A program made the translations under genes and the position numbers. Of a stretch of 64,000 bases of DNA, positions 27,739-37,587 are shown in pieces. Each line of letters opens with the position of its first letter. Positions within the stretch are counted from its first letter, which is position 1. The notes under the pieces were generated by a model. That model was not told where the DNA came from. It searched no databases and saw only the letters and a list, made by a program, of their open reading frames with translations. Origin of the DNA: Thermoguttaceae bacterium. GTDB lineage: Bacteria; Planctomycetota; Planctomycetia; Pirellulales; Thermoguttaceae. The stretch spans positions 1-64,000 of the forward strand of contig JANXBW010000016.1 of NCBI GenBank assembly GCA_025060325.1. Direction: 5' to 3'.

Positions 27739-28161
27739 TTACTCGCCAATGATCTTAATCAGCACTCGCTTAGGACGCCGGCCGTCAAATTCCCCGTAAA
27801 AAATCTGCTCCCATGGTCCGAAATCGAGTTTGCCGTTAGTGACGGCGACGACCACCTCTCGGCCCATGATTTGACGTTTGTGGTGGGCGTCGGCATTGTC
27901 CTCACCGGTCCGGTTATGGGCATATCTGGTAGGCGAGGGGTCGAAGGGCGCAAGTTGCTCCAGCCAGCGACGAAAGTCTTCGTGCAATCCCGGCTCGTCG
28001 TCGTTAATAAATACCGACGCCGTAATGTGCATCGCGTTGACCAAGCAGAGGCCTTCCTTTATGCCGCTTTTGCGAACCGCCGCCTCGACCTGCGGCGTGA
28101 TGTTCACGAAATCCATCCGCTTGGGGATATTGAGCGTCAAATACTCCGTGTAGGATTTCAT
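27739..28161 (-). CDS. YjbQ/UPF0047 family protein
   Basis: The 140-residue product matches the YjbQ family over its whole length: [19 protein letters not shown], then [21 protein letters not shown], and [20 protein letters not shown]. Some members make thiamine phosphate as a secondary activity in E. coli; the true physiological role is unclear. I take the ATG at 28161, since family members usually begin just there ([11 protein letters not shown]); a GTG at 28182 would add seven residues. A long plus-strand frame covers the same DNA but is an antisense shadow. Confidence 0.88.
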   Translation of the reverse strand: MKSYTEYLTLNIPKRMDFVNITPQVEAAVRKSGIKEGLCLVNAMHITASVFINDDEPGLHEDFRRWLEQLAPFDPSPTRYAHNRTGEDNADAHHKRQIMGREVVVAVTNGKLDFGPWEQIFYGEFDGRRPKRVLIKIIGE

Positions 28162-29002
28162 CTCGACCGTTCCAGCCTTCACATTGCTTGCTTAGTCAAC
28201 AGTAAATCTGAGATCCGCAAGCCACTTGGGGGAATCGCCTATCCCCCTTACAGCCTCAAAGCTGTTAGTCGGCCTCGGGTCTTGGAAGCGTGGGGCAACC
28301 GCCCGGCAGCTCCGGCGACTGCGCCACTGGCTTTAGAAACCCCGCACACCCCAGCGCGAATGACGAAGTTTACAAAAGGGAACTTTGACCTCTGGCCCAA
28401 CCCCGGCCCGCCAGGCCCCGGCGATCACTGTCTCCCTCAGCGGTCGGCCGGCTTTCCTTCCAGTTGGACCAACACACTCTCCCCCAGAGCCCCGGAGCTT
28501 TCGTCGACGAATAACGGCCGGTCCTGTCGAAAACCCAACCCTTCATGGGTTTTCCCGGCGATAGCGCCAACCAACCAGTCCCGGAATTCTTTTCATTTTT
28601 TTAACGAGTCTCCCGCTGAGACTCAAGAATTCCGGGTGGTCGCCAATAAGCTTGCGCAAAAGTCGCGCTAAGGCGCAACCTGCCCCGACTATTCGCCACC
28701 TGGCAGGACCCGGCCAATCCTTACGCCCCGGAGGAAAGAAGCAGATCATCTGTACACAGTTTCAGCATGTGTCGTTCACGCCCGAAAAGACTCTTAGGCC
28801 GACGTTTAGTCGCGATAGGCGCACTGCCCGGTCAAATTAGGCGAGCGGTCGCTCAGCACCCTTTGCGGACGAAGTAGCTGCCGAGACAACCGCCAGAGCC
28901 CGATTCCCGTCATCTCATGCCCACGCCCTTCCCCATAACCTCTTTAGCCGCCACCCTTCTGCCGGGTTAAACTTAAAGAGGATAATTGGGGAGGACCGCA
29001 CG
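28162..29002. other. Divergent intergenic region upstream of the kinase
   Basis: About 840 bp. Its main feature is the nested inverted repeat at 28580-28636, listed separately. No gene is supported; the frames seen have no ribosome sites. Confidence 0.5.
28580..28636. repeat. Nested inverted repeat with inner hairpin
   Basis: Outer arms CCCGGAATTCTT (28580-28591) and AAGAATTCCGGG (28625-28636) pair perfectly over 12 bp. Inside, GAGTCTC (28606-28612) and GAGACTC (28618-28624) form a second perfect 7-bp hairpin with a CCGCT loop that abuts the right arm. The left side has a 14-nt bulge including TTTTTTT. No T run follows on either strand, so it is not an ordinary terminator. Confidence 0.75.
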
Positions 29003-29899
29003 GTGATCTGGAACAAAATCGCCCAAATCTTCACTCCCCGTAAGGGGCCGGTGGACATCCAAAGCCGCTTCGAGCTTTTGCGCGAGGCCATCACCGGGAC
29101 TATGTCCCGATTCTACATGGCTCGCGATAGGCAGACGGGAGAAATCGTCGGCTTAAAAATCATTGACCCGGTGAAGATGGCCCAGCTCGAGGAGCGTTTC
29201 CGCGGGCTTAAGAAGCCCCCGGAGGGCGAGATCGCAATCCGCTTTCAACACCCGAATATTGTCCGGACCTTCGAGTATGGATGGACCACCAAAGGTGAGC
29301 CATACATCGTGATGGAATACCTCACAGGAGGGGTGTTAAGCCACCTTTTGGTGGCAAAAGACCCCCGGTTGGAGGGAATTCGGCTTAAGATCATCCGGCA
29401 GGCGGCCGAGGCCTTAGCCGTGGTTCACGAGGCCGGCTTTATCCACCACGACATCTGTCCCCGCAATCTGTTTCTCCTAGCAGACGAGGACGTGGTCAAA
29501 CTGATCGACTTTGGCCTCACGATCCCCGCCACTCCAGAGTTCTGTCGACCGGGAAACCGCACCGGCACCCCGGACTATATGGCCCCGGAGGTCGCCCGCC
29601 GTCAGCCGGTCGACCAAAAGCTCGATATCTTCTCCTTCGGTGTGACGGCTTACGAGATCTTGACTGGCCAGCTCCCTTGGCCGCGGGGGACAACCGCCCT
29701 CAATCGAGGGACAACAATCATAGCGGTGATGGCCCACAGTCGACCCGGCACCGACATCCGCCAGTACCGTCCCCAAATCCACCCGGACCTGGCCAAGGCC
29801 ATCCATGCCTGCATTGAACCCGACCCAAACCGCCGCTGCCCCTCGATGCGCCATTTCTTGGCGATGATTCGTAAACTTGAGCACGAGGATATCCAGTAA
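29003..29899 (+). CDS. Serine/threonine protein kinase
   Basis: A 298-residue, Hanks-type kinase domain without membrane span or sensor. The ATP Lys is in EIVGLKIID. The catalytic loop is HHDICPRNLFL (HHD in place of HRD), with the metal motif DFG in KLIDFGL and the APE motif as YMAPEV. DIFSFGVTAYEILTG is the F-helix. The glycine loop is degenerate (LREAITGTMSRFYMAR, lacking GxGxxG), though Lys, Asp, Asn and DFG are all kept, so activity is likely. It starts with GTG at 29003 after GGGGAGGACC. It belongs to the planctomycete kinase expansion; the substrate is unknown. No phosphatase is adjacent. Confidence 0.9.
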   Translation: MIWNKIAQIFTPRKGPVDIQSRFELLREAITGTMSRFYMARDRQTGEIVGLKIIDPVKMAQLEERFRGLKKPPEGEIAIRFQHPNIVRTFEYGWTTKGEPYIVMEYLTGGVLSHLLVAKDPRLEGIRLKIIRQAAEALAVVHEAGFIHHDICPRNLFLLADEDVVKLIDFGLTIPATPEFCRPGNRTGTPDYMAPEVARRQPVDQKLDIFSFGVTAYEILTGQLPWPRGTTALNRGTTIIAVMAHSRPGTDIRQYRPQIHPDLAKAIHACIEPDPNRRCPSMRHFLAMIRKLEHEDIQ

Positions 29900-30224
29900 A
29901 CGGCCAGCCTACTTTCGCCGGAAGCGCTCACCCTGCCCGGCGCACAAGTAATGAGCCCCCTGCGGCAATAGCCTTCGTAGTAGCCCAACCTATTGGCCAT
30001 CCGGCCTAGCCACAACTTCAGAGGGGCTTGCCGGTCAACATTAGTGAGACTAAACCGCCGGGAAATGTTTCCCCAACTAGTCCTGGGGAGCCTCCCCTCC
30101 CGGGAATCGGTTCAACTTCCTCCGGGACAAATCATCCTGAGCGTCTCAAGCCCCACGCAGTGCGTTTAGCTTGGGGCCTTATCCATATCCCGGGAAGGTC
30201 GCTCGTGCGCCATCCCAAGTTCCC
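29900..30224. other. Intergenic between converging genes
   Basis: About 325 bp between the kinase and the converging glycosyltransferase. No gene and no clear terminator seen. Confidence 0.4.
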
Positions 30225-32078
30225 TTAACTTGGGGAACCATCTGCGGCGCCACTTGCCCTTCTGCTGGCCGGGATCGACTGCCGGGTGGAGTCATCGGCC
30301 AACGCCACCACCCGAGCAAGCCATACCCCCTGAAGAGAAAACTCGTAAACAACCCGTCCCTCCTTTAAGAATTCGGGCACGGCGTGCCAATCGGCTCGGC
30401 GGTGGTAAAGAATAGCAACCCGGCAACCTGGCGGCGGCAACCTCCAGGCCGGGTCCCAGCCGATAATCTCTGCTCCACAAGCTTCATCCACACGAAAGAC
30501 CATGTTTAAGCCGGCTGACTGGAAAGGGGCTAAATTCGGGGCAAATAGGATCGGTTGCAACCCGGCTTCCTTAGCCTGCGCTCGATCCACCAGTTGACAT
30601 GCCCGTTTCACCACTGCATCGGTCACAGCATCACCCCAGTAGTTGACCTCTAGTCCCAGCCTTGCCGCCCCCCGAATACCCCCAACAAGCGCATTGTAGT
30701 AACTTAAGTACACAGGCCTATAAAGTAGGTGCCCGACAATCGATAAGAGAGCGAGAATTACCACAGCCGTCGTCGCGAGCCAGCTTCTTGGCCCCAAAAA
30801 CGGTGCATGCTCATAAAGCCATTTGGCTCCCCACACCACCGGAAAAGCCCACAGCGGATAAAGCACAAGGAAGAGTCTTTCCCCATCATAAACGGGTATA
30901 CCCGGCCAGGCGAAAATCGCAACCCAGAAGAAAAGCTGTAGCAAGATCATCGCCTCATAAGTACGGGAAACGCGTGAGAGCGCAAGCCACCGTTGAGCAG
31001 GATACTGCCGGGCTTGAGCGAGAAGCTCGCAGCTCCGCACCATCAAGCCCACCAGCCCCAAGATCAACAGCGGCAGCGGGACGGTAGTGACGAAAACAAC
31101 CAGGGGATAATGCCAAGGCACATCCACATCATTCCATGCCTGCCCGAAATAGTAAACATGAAGTGGCAGCCGATTGGCCGAGCTTACCGCAAATCGCCAC
31201 AAATTTAGCACAGGATTTAACCATAGCCACGGCCAACCAGCAGTAAACGTCGCCAGGGCAACCGCTCCGCACACGGCAGCCACTAAAAGGCCTTTTACTC
31301 CCCCGGCAACCAAAAGCCAGAGTACCACAGGAGCTACGAGGAGGAACCCGTGAAAGCGTGTCAACATGGCAAGGCCCAAAACCAGGCCGGTCAAAATCAC
31401 CTGGCCCCACCTTATCGTCAACTGCGGGTGACTCTGCACCGCCTGGCCAATGCCGAAAACCGAAACCGCTGTCAAGGCCCCCCCTAAGCACGTAGTGGCC
31501 GTCAACAGATCAAGCCCCGCCAGATGTGCATGGCCAAAAAGACGAGGCATTGCCGCACAAGCCCATGCCCCTAAAACGCCTAGAAGCCGCCCTTCGAGGC
31601 GGGCCACACTTCCCCCAACAATTACCAAGAGGCAGCACAACACAACCGGGCCAGCAAACCGGGCCGAAATGATCGAAACAGCCTGCACGTCCTGTGGATA
31701 AAAATCAAAAAGGGCATGGACAACGCCAATGAGCCAGTGACCAAGCGGGGGATGAAACGGCGGATTGTCCACATCGCCATACGGGAAGTTTTGCCGAATC
31801 CTATGCGGGAGAAAAAACTCCCAGCCCTGGGTTTGCAAGGCCGCTATCAGCCTCTTGCCCTGGTAAGCATGGTAAAGCTCATCGCACGTTATGCCCGGGC
31901 CCCCTAGCTGAGGCGCCACTTCCAAAGCCGCCCACCCCGTAAAGACCGCGGCCACAAGAGCAAGACCAAGCGAGCTATCGATCCCCGGGCAGACGGGGCT
32001 GCCGCTTCGCTTCGCCCGATTGCCCGCGTCCCAGTGGGCTAACTGGTCGCTGGCCTTTTTCCGACTAGAGGACCTCAT
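30225..32078 (-). CDS. PMT-like integral membrane glycosyltransferase
   Basis: A 617-residue protein with about ten predicted membrane spans. The first outer loop holds the acidic pair in GGPGITCDELYHAYQGKRL, then NPPFHPPLGHWLIG, the pattern of GT39/GT83-type enzymes that use polyprenyl-phosphate sugars. A soluble C-terminal domain of ~140 residues follows (NYWGDAVTDAVVKRACQLVDRAQ, then ILYHRRADWHAVPEFLKEGR). GGAGGGAAGG lies ten bases upstream of the ATG at 32078. It shares the class of the gene at 21567 but not close sequence. The acceptor is unknown. Confidence 0.82.
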   Translation of the reverse strand: MRSSSRKKASDQLAHWDAGNRAKRSGSPVCPGIDSSLGLALVAAVFTGWAALEVAPQLGGPGITCDELYHAYQGKRLIAALQTQGWEFFLPHRIRQNFPYGDVDNPPFHPPLGHWLIGVVHALFDFYPQDVQAVSIISARFAGPVVLCCLLVIVGGSVARLEGRLLGVLGAWACAAMPRLFGHAHLAGLDLLTATTCLGGALTAVSVFGIGQAVQSHPQLTIRWGQVILTGLVLGLAMLTRFHGFLLVAPVVLWLLVAGGVKGLLVAAVCGAVALATFTAGWPWLWLNPVLNLWRFAVSSANRLPLHVYYFGQAWNDVDVPWHYPLVVFVTTVPLPLLILGLVGLMVRSCELLAQARQYPAQRWLALSRVSRTYEAMILLQLFFWVAIFAWPGIPVYDGERLFLVLYPLWAFPVVWGAKWLYEHAPFLGPRSWLATTAVVILALLSIVGHLLYRPVYLSYYNALVGGIRGAARLGLEVNYWGDAVTDAVVKRACQLVDRAQAKEAGLQPILFAPNLAPFQSAGLNMVFRVDEACGAEIIGWDPAWRLPPPGCRVAILYHRRADWHAVPEFLKEGRVVYEFSLQGVWLARVVALADDSTRQSIPASRRASGAADGSPS

Positions 32079-32379
32079 CCGCTAAAGCCTTCCCTCCAAG
32101 AGAACATCTTTTGCGGTCAATTAACAACTCAACGATTTGCCCAGTATTTGTCAACAAAAGTCCGAAAATGAAGGTGCCAAATGCATTCCCGGGATGGAAC
32201 CATCATCCGGTGATAGGGTAGTCCGCCGCGGTTGCCTTGGCTAACGCTCAGGCCTGGAAGCCGATGTCGATGGTGGGCAATTCTCACGGGTATAGGCATG
32301 GCCACTGCCGAAGCATATGGTGTTGCCTCCTCCTGGGACGAGACACTTCGGAAAAGTCCTGGCGAGATAAGGGGGCAAT
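32079..32379. other. Intergenic region
   Basis: About 300 bp between two minus-strand genes, holding the ribosome site of the glycosyltransferase. Nothing else recognised. Confidence 0.4.
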
Positions 32380-32955
32380 TCAAAAAGCCGCCCTGGGTTT
32401 GGCCTCCGGCTGCTTTTCCCACTGAAGCAGAAAAGCTTTTAGCCAATCACCCTCAGCATATCGGCCCAAAGAGCCATCAGCCCGAACCACCCGATGGCAC
32501 GGAATCAGAATGGGGACGGGGTTACGACGCATCCAACTGCCTACTGCGCGGGCTGCAAAAGGGTGCCCCACCGCCCCTGCCAAGTCGCGGTAGGTCACGG
32601 TTTCCCCCGGCCGGGTTTTCCTTAAGGTCCGAAACACCGCCAGCGCAAACGGAGACCGGAACGGGATCGCCACCGGAACATGATCGAGTGGAACAAAATC
32701 TTTGGAAAAATAGGCCCGAATTGGGTAAGCGCTAGCATCACTATCCTCACAACTTAGGTGGACATGCGGTCCCCACAAGGCGCGGATGCGCCGGTCCAGC
32801 GCTTCGAACGCCGCCTCGCGCGATGGCTTCCCAAGGGTGAAAGCCACCGCGAACTCCCCCGCCCATGCGATTCCTGCCCAACCAAGCGGTGTTTCGCTTG
32901 CGCCGAAACGAACTGTAGAAAGCGAGGGCAAAGCCTTGACGACACACTTCCGCAC
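32380..32955 (-). CDS. ogt: Methylated-DNA-[protein]-cysteine S-methyltransferase
   Basis: Repairs O6-alkylguanine by moving the alkyl group to its own cysteine, once per molecule. The active-site motif LIPCHRVVRADGSLGRYAEGD is exact, and the DNA-binding helix region TYRDLAGAVGHPFAARAVGSWMRRNP precedes it. At 191 residues with an N-terminal domain lacking the Ada zinc site, it fits the Ogt/MGMT type. The open frame starts at a GTG at 32955; the ribosome site (GGGGCACC) is weak, so the true start may be somewhat later. No Ada regulator or AlkA glycosylase lies beside it. Confidence 0.93.
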   Translation of the reverse strand: MRKCVVKALPSLSTVRFGASETPLGWAGIAWAGEFAVAFTLGKPSREAAFEALDRRIRALWGPHVHLSCEDSDASAYPIRAYFSKDFVPLDHVPVAIPFRSPFALAVFRTLRKTRPGETVTYRDLAGAVGHPFAARAVGSWMRRNPVPILIPCHRVVRADGSLGRYAEGDWLKAFLLQWEKQPEAKPRAAF

Positions 32956-33521
32956 TGCGGGGTGCCCCTAACTGGAGCGACCATAAGCAGTAATCCGACA
33001 AACACCGCATTAGGCGCGGCTAGATTACCGGGTCAAAAGCATCTCGGCGCTCTTGGAAGCCCGGAGAACGTTCAGGGCCAGCCTTGTCTCTCCGGAAACG
33101 AACCTCGCCCCGAAGGGCCCCTCTTCCTCCTACCCGGTCCCGCGGCAGAGCAAAAAGTCGAACCTCCCACCTTGCAATCGGCATCCTCCTTGTTGGGTCT
33201 TGCGGGATTATAACTAAATTTCGAAGGTCACTAAGCTAATCCAAGAGGTGCTTGCGCTCCTTGGCCGGAAACAGCCATTAAAGGATCCGGAGCGGCGTTG
33301 GCTTCTCTTCCCCGGCAGGGTCAGCTTGGTCGTATAATTCGCAGTGCTTAACGGCTTTTTGGCCGATTGGGACAGAAAACTATGGGCCATGGAAGGCCTT
33401 AAATCGCTTCCGGCCCTCCGGACGTGTAAGGCTTAAATTGGAGATCAAGCTAGATTCGGCTTAAGCTCCGGGCGGGGAAAGCTTCTTCCAAGCTGACGGG
33501 CGGTGCCCAGGAAAGGTTCCA
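32956..33521. other. Divergent intergenic region
   Basis: About 565 bp. A perfect TATAAT on the plus strand at 33333-33338 could serve the gene at 33522 (leader ~175 nt), but has no clear -35. Confidence 0.45.
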
Positions 33522-34265
33522 ATGATTCACCTCGGTGCCCTGTGCGATGATTACTACATCAATATGACGTTAAATACCGAGATGGAGCTGGCCACCACTC
33601 GGGAGTCGCTCCTGCATTTCTTCGAGCAGATGCATCGCCGGTTCCCGGCAATGCACTGCTTCTACGCGCGAGACCGGGATGAGTACGTGCTGGAAGAGGA
33701 TAAGGACCGAGGCAGTTATCGCTGGTGCAGCATCGAACCCAATCGCATCTCCTCCGGTTACGTCAACCCGGAATCGGTTGAGCTCGCGATGGAACAACAC
33801 CGCGTCGTGTTGGAGCTTATCCCATATGAATTGACCGTCACACCCCTGGATTGCGGAGCACTCGATCTCCTTTTTGGTTTCGACTACACCTACCGAGGGA
33901 ATCACAACGAACTGGTGGCTGAAGCCCTGGGACTACCGCCCGCCTATGAAAACCTGCTTAGTTTGCCGGGGGCAAGGATCGTCAACTATGAACCAAGCCT
34001 GACGATTGCCTTGGATGCCGACTGCCGCCTCCAGTGCCGGGTGGCGATCGAAACGCGTACTAATGCCTACAACATCCGTACCGAGGACTATCCGGAAGAT
34101 CAACTGAGCGTTTACGTAACCGCAAGGCACTACGGCAGCTTGCCGCACAATACAAGTTTTGTCGATGTGCTCCGGAAGCTTCAGGAGATGTGCGTGCTGC
34201 TTTTGGAGCGGCATGTCGTGGATCAAATCCTCCGGCCACTGGCCCGGACCATTGCCTGCAAATAA
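33522..34265 (+). CDS. Conserved-looking protein of unknown function
   Basis: A soluble 247-residue protein with no signal peptide or membrane span. It has a balanced composition and strong codon structure, and AGGAAAGG lies upstream of the ATG, so it is a real gene. Visible stretches are ESLLHFFEQMHRRFPAMHCFYARDR, PNRISSGYVNPESVELAMEQH, and LFGFDYTYRGNHNELVAEAL. The central LFGFDYTYRGNHNELVAEALG segment with alternating acidic and aromatic residues suggests a compact alpha/beta fold. I recognise no family. Its neighbours (Ogt and NAD kinase) give no hint. Confidence 0.75.
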   Translation: MIHLGALCDDYYINMTLNTEMELATTRESLLHFFEQMHRRFPAMHCFYARDRDEYVLEEDKDRGSYRWCSIEPNRISSGYVNPESVELAMEQHRVVLELIPYELTVTPLDCGALDLLFGFDYTYRGNHNELVAEALGLPPAYENLLSLPGARIVNYEPSLTIALDADCRLQCRVAIETRTNAYNIRTEDYPEDQLSVYVTARHYGSLPHNTSFVDVLRKLQEMCVLLLERHVVDQILRPLARTIACK

Positions 34266-34996
34266 GCACCCGCTCCTCGTCGAAGGTGGCCACTGGCGCT
34301 CCAAGCAGCTTGGGGGAGGACCGCCGGGGAGGGGCGCTATTTTTGTCAACGGATGCCAATATACAAGCCCCAATCTGTTTCAGTGTCTTCCCCACTGCCT
34401 CCTAATTTTTCGCGAGGCTCTGAGAAGCTTTCCAAAGAAAGGCGAAAAACTAGCAGAGCCTAACCGCATGCGTGTTTGGCCTCTTGATGACTTCTCGCGG
34501 TGCGATCTTGCGGAAAATGGCTTTTGTTCCACGGCGCCACCCCTGGTACCATCCCCTCAAGCCCAAGTTTGCTGTCCCACCTGCCCGCGCGAAAGTTGCC
34601 ACCTGGGGACGTATGGTTAGTAACTGGGTCTCGTCCGCTGGGCCGATTGCATTTTTGCCCGATGCCTCTCGCGCGGCGTCAATTTGCGCTTGCTTTTCGC
34701 CAATGTAAAACGAAGATGGGCATGCCGGTTGGTAGGCACATTGGTTGCCCAATCTTCGCCGAAACGATCGGGAGGCAATTGCCCCGGGATGGAGCGGTGT
34801 CAGCCGGAGCGGCAAAATCCTGCCGAAGACCAGCCCGGCCACCCATATTGTTTATGAAATTTCGCTTAACCTAATGATTAGTCGCGGGCAGGGGACCGGT
34901 TACGGGAAGAGGAGCACAATTCAGTTCGCGAGGTCGTTCATTTACGCATCATCACGCAGCGCGGAGATCGCTTGAAGAAACGGCGGAAGGCTTGCC
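34266..34996. other. Gene-free stretch before the NAD kinase
   Basis: About 730 bp. Overlapping frames of 110-130 codons on both strands (34450-34874) have the character of noise: no ribosome sites, high Arg/Pro/Ser. A slightly A/T-richer part at 34840-34900 may hold the nadK promoter. Confidence 0.45.
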
Positions 34997-35869
34997 ATGC
35001 GCTTCATCGTCTTAGGGACAGCCGGTTGGAGTCCGCAAAGCCCCGAGATTGCACCAATCCTCGAGGTGATAGCCAAATTCGGGGAAGTTGTGCTGCATGA
35101 CTTTACCGGCGAGGCGGACCTCAGCGAAGTGGAGGCTGACTTCGTAGTCGTGCTCGGGGGAGACGGGGCCATCCTGCGGGCAGCGCGACAAATGGAGAAC
35201 AATCAACGGCCGGTGCTTGCGGTGAATTTGGGCAGGCTGGGGTTTCTGGCCGAGTTTGGTCCTGGGGAAATTGCCACGGCACTTCGGCGGATCGGTCAGG
35301 GGGACTATCGCGTCACTGAACATTTGATGCTCGTTTGCCAGGTGAGCCACAACGGTCAGACGATAGGCCAACGTCTGGGCCTAAATGAGGCGACGGTTCA
35401 AACGGGCCCACCTTACGCCTTGATGGAGGTGGATCTGTACGTCGACCAGGAATGGGTCACCACCTACCGCTGTGACGGGCTAATTATCAGCACCCCGGTG
35501 GGGTCGACCGCCCATAATCTTTCCGCCGGTGGGCCTATTCTGCGGAAAGATCTGCAAGCCTTCGTTATTTGTCCGATTAGTCCTCACACCCTGAGTCACC
35601 GGCCGGTGGTGGATTCGGCCGACCGGCTTTATGAAGTGGTGATTGTGCGGGCCCGGGGCAATCCCGCGGCGGTTGTCGACGGCGTTATCGCTGCCCATTT
35701 GTTGGTGGGCGATAGTGTCACGATACGCCGGGCTCCGGTGACTTTTAAAACCGTCACCTTCCCCGATCGGGGATACTACCGCACCTTACGAGAAAAATTG
35801 GGCTGGGGAGGCCAACTCGAATTGGCTATGATGCGGCGCCGACAGGATCCGCCGGAACTCCGCAGGTGA
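34997..35869 (+). CDS. nadK: NAD kinase
   Basis: Makes NADP from NAD and ATP or polyphosphate. The 290-residue protein shows the GGDG motif (VVLGGDGAILRAA), NLGRLGFLAEF, the NAD-binding LNEATVQTG, and DGLIISTPVGSTAHNLSAGGPI. The length and motif order are typical. GGAAGG lies just upstream of the ATG. Small replacements, such as LNEATV for the usual LNEVV/LNEAVI, are within family variation. It is followed in the same direction, after 128 bp, by an unrelated exported protein. Confidence 0.95.
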   Translation: MRFIVLGTAGWSPQSPEIAPILEVIAKFGEVVLHDFTGEADLSEVEADFVVVLGGDGAILRAARQMENNQRPVLAVNLGRLGFLAEFGPGEIATALRRIGQGDYRVTEHLMLVCQVSHNGQTIGQRLGLNEATVQTGPPYALMEVDLYVDQEWVTTYRCDGLIISTPVGSTAHNLSAGGPILRKDLQAFVICPISPHTLSHRPVVDSADRLYEVVIVRARGNPAAVVDGVIAAHLLVGDSVTIRRAPVTFKTVTFPDRGYYRTLREKLGWGGQLELAMMRRRQDPPELRR

Positions 35870-35997
35870 AATCCTGTGACCAGCTTTCCCGGCAGTGTGG
35901 CCGGCATCATTTTGGCAATAAAGACTCTGCCAGCCAGCTCGCCGAAACCGTTAAAACCCGAATCTTCCTTATGGACTGAGATACCAAGGATGGACCG

Positions 35998-37587
35998 ATG
36001 AACGAGCAACCGGTTCTGCTCGGAGGAATTCCCCCTCGATCAAGCCTCAAGTCACCTCGTAGGGCGTTCTCGCCTGGTGTCCTCGTCCCGAACCTCCTGT
36101 CCGGGCCTTCCCCAAGTCGCCGGGGTGACCGGCCTTGTCCAATTGCGGCCGGTGAGGGGTTTCGCGCTAGGCCAGAAAGTCGGAGGAGGTCTTGTCTACT
36201 TTTGGCGACCGTATTTGTGTGGGCAAGCTTTTGCGGCATCGGTCTGTCCCTAAAAGCTGAGTCGGCACTAGCGCAAACGAATTCCAGCGAAAGTGAGTCC
36301 GCCGAAGCATCAGGCACCCCACCCCCATCGAATGATGCTGCACAGAACCCTGGAACAGCCAAGGAACCGTCCCAGCCAGCCGGGCCGCAAAATCCCGGGA
36401 AGGACGCCCCTCCGCCCCCAGTTCCCGCCGGGGAGGCAATCGAAAGCTCCCCGCCGCCTCCGCCGGCAGAGGAATCCGCGGCCATGAATGATTCACCACA
36501 ACCGCCCACCCCCTCAACTCCGCATCCAGGCAGCCAATCTGGAGAATCCAAAAAAGAGGGACAAGAGAGAGAAGGCGGCCGAGAGAGCCTGTCGCCGGCA
36601 GGTTCTCGGGCCCAATCGGTCGAAAACCAAACTGCCGCGGAAGCTTCGGCCTCTCCGCCCTCAGAGGGGGCAGCCCAAACCGGCCAACCAGCAAGCCAGA
36701 GCAACTCAAGCCCCAAGCAACTAGGGCAGTCCAACACACCACCGGGGAATCAGCAAGCCGCAGGCCCCTCGGAGACGGGGCCCTATCTTTTGCGCTACCG
36801 CTTCCAACCGGGGGAGATTGTCCGCTGGGAAGTGGTTCAACAAGCCCGCGTGAAAACAACGGTGGGAGGCACGACTCAAACGGCCGAATCGGTCGCCCGT
36901 TCCGTCAAGCTCTGGAAGGTCCTGGAAACAAAACCGGACGGCACAGCGACCTTTGAACATCGGGTTGAGTCCGTAGAGATGTGGCAGAAGCTGACCGGCC
37001 GGGAGGAAGTTCGCTACAACAGCCAAAGTGGACAAGAGCCACCGCGCGGGTTCGAAGCCATCGCTCAAAGCATCAATGTGCCCTTAGCCACAGTGACCAT
37101 AAACAGCCGCGGGCAAATCCTGAAGCGGACCCGCCACCCGGTCAAGGCCCCCGTGGATACCGAGCCCCTCATGACCATCCTTTTACCTGAAGAGCCTGTC
37201 CAGCCCGGTGCCTCCTGGTCTTTCCCCTATGAAATCGAACTTCCCCTAGAAAACGGCACGATGAAGCTCATCAAGGCCGCCGAGATCTACAAGCTGCGGG
37301 AAGTCAAAGCGGGCATTGCCATCATTGAAGTGGCCACCAAAGTCCTGACGCCGATCAATGATCCCCGGTTGGAGGCCAAGCTCGTCCAGCGCGAACGCGA
37401 GGGCATTGTTAGATTTGACATTGCTGCCGGGCGCCTATTGGAACAACAAATAGATTTGGACCGCCGGGTGGTCGGGTTCAGCGGCCCCGCCAGTACCCTC
37501 CAGTATGTAAGCCGGATTACGGAGGTCCTCCTGCCCTCTCAGCCGGTAACGGCCCAATCCTCCGCAACACCCTCTTCACAAAGGTAA
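35998..37587 (+). CDS. Exported protein with disordered linker and conserved C-terminal domain
   Basis: The 529-residue protein has an unusually long N-terminal lead of ~60 Arg/Pro-rich residues before a hydrophobic segment (CLLLATVFVWASFCGIGLSL) that acts as a signal or anchor. Residues ~95-255 are low-complexity Ser/Pro/Glu/Gln. From ~255 a folded domain begins: YLLRYRFQPGEIVRWEVVQQ, with TVGGTTQTAESVARSVKLWKV, PLATVTINSRGQILKRTRHPV and TPINDPRLEAKLVQREREGIV. This domain is seen widely in planctomycete exported proteins; I believe it corresponds to a DUF6263-like family, but I am not certain. No shorter start with a ribosome site could be found. The role is unknown. Confidence 0.75.
   Translation: MNEQPVLLGGIPPRSSLKSPRRAFSPGVLVPNLLSGPSPSRRGDRPCPIAAGEGFRARPESRRRSCLLLATVFVWASFCGIGLSLKAESALAQTNSSESESAEASGTPPPSNDAAQNPGTAKEPSQPAGPQNPGKDAPPPPVPAGEAIESSPPPPPAEESAAMNDSPQPPTPSTPHPGSQSGESKKEGQEREGGRESLSPAGSRAQSVENQTAAEASASPPSEGAAQTGQPASQSNSSPKQLGQSNTPPGNQQAAGPSETGPYLLRYRFQPGEIVRWEVVQQARVKTTVGGTTQTAESVARSVKLWKVLETKPDGTATFEHRVESVEMWQKLTGREEVRYNSQSGQEPPRGFEAIAQSINVPLATVTINSRGQILKRTRHPVKAPVDTEPLMTILLPEEPVQPGASWSFPYEIELPLENGTMKLIKAAEIYKLREVKAGIAIIEVATKVLTPINDPRLEAKLVQREREGIVRFDIAAGRLLEQQIDLDRRVVGFSGPASTLQYVSRITEVLLPSQPVTAQSSATPSSQR

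Noticed and set aside
27415-28671. 418-codon plus-strand frame
   Set aside because: Antisense to yjbQ and intergenic DNA, with no domain and no ribosome site.
34450-34874. Overlapping 124-130 codon frames on both strands
   Set aside because: Neither has a ribosome site or protein-like composition.
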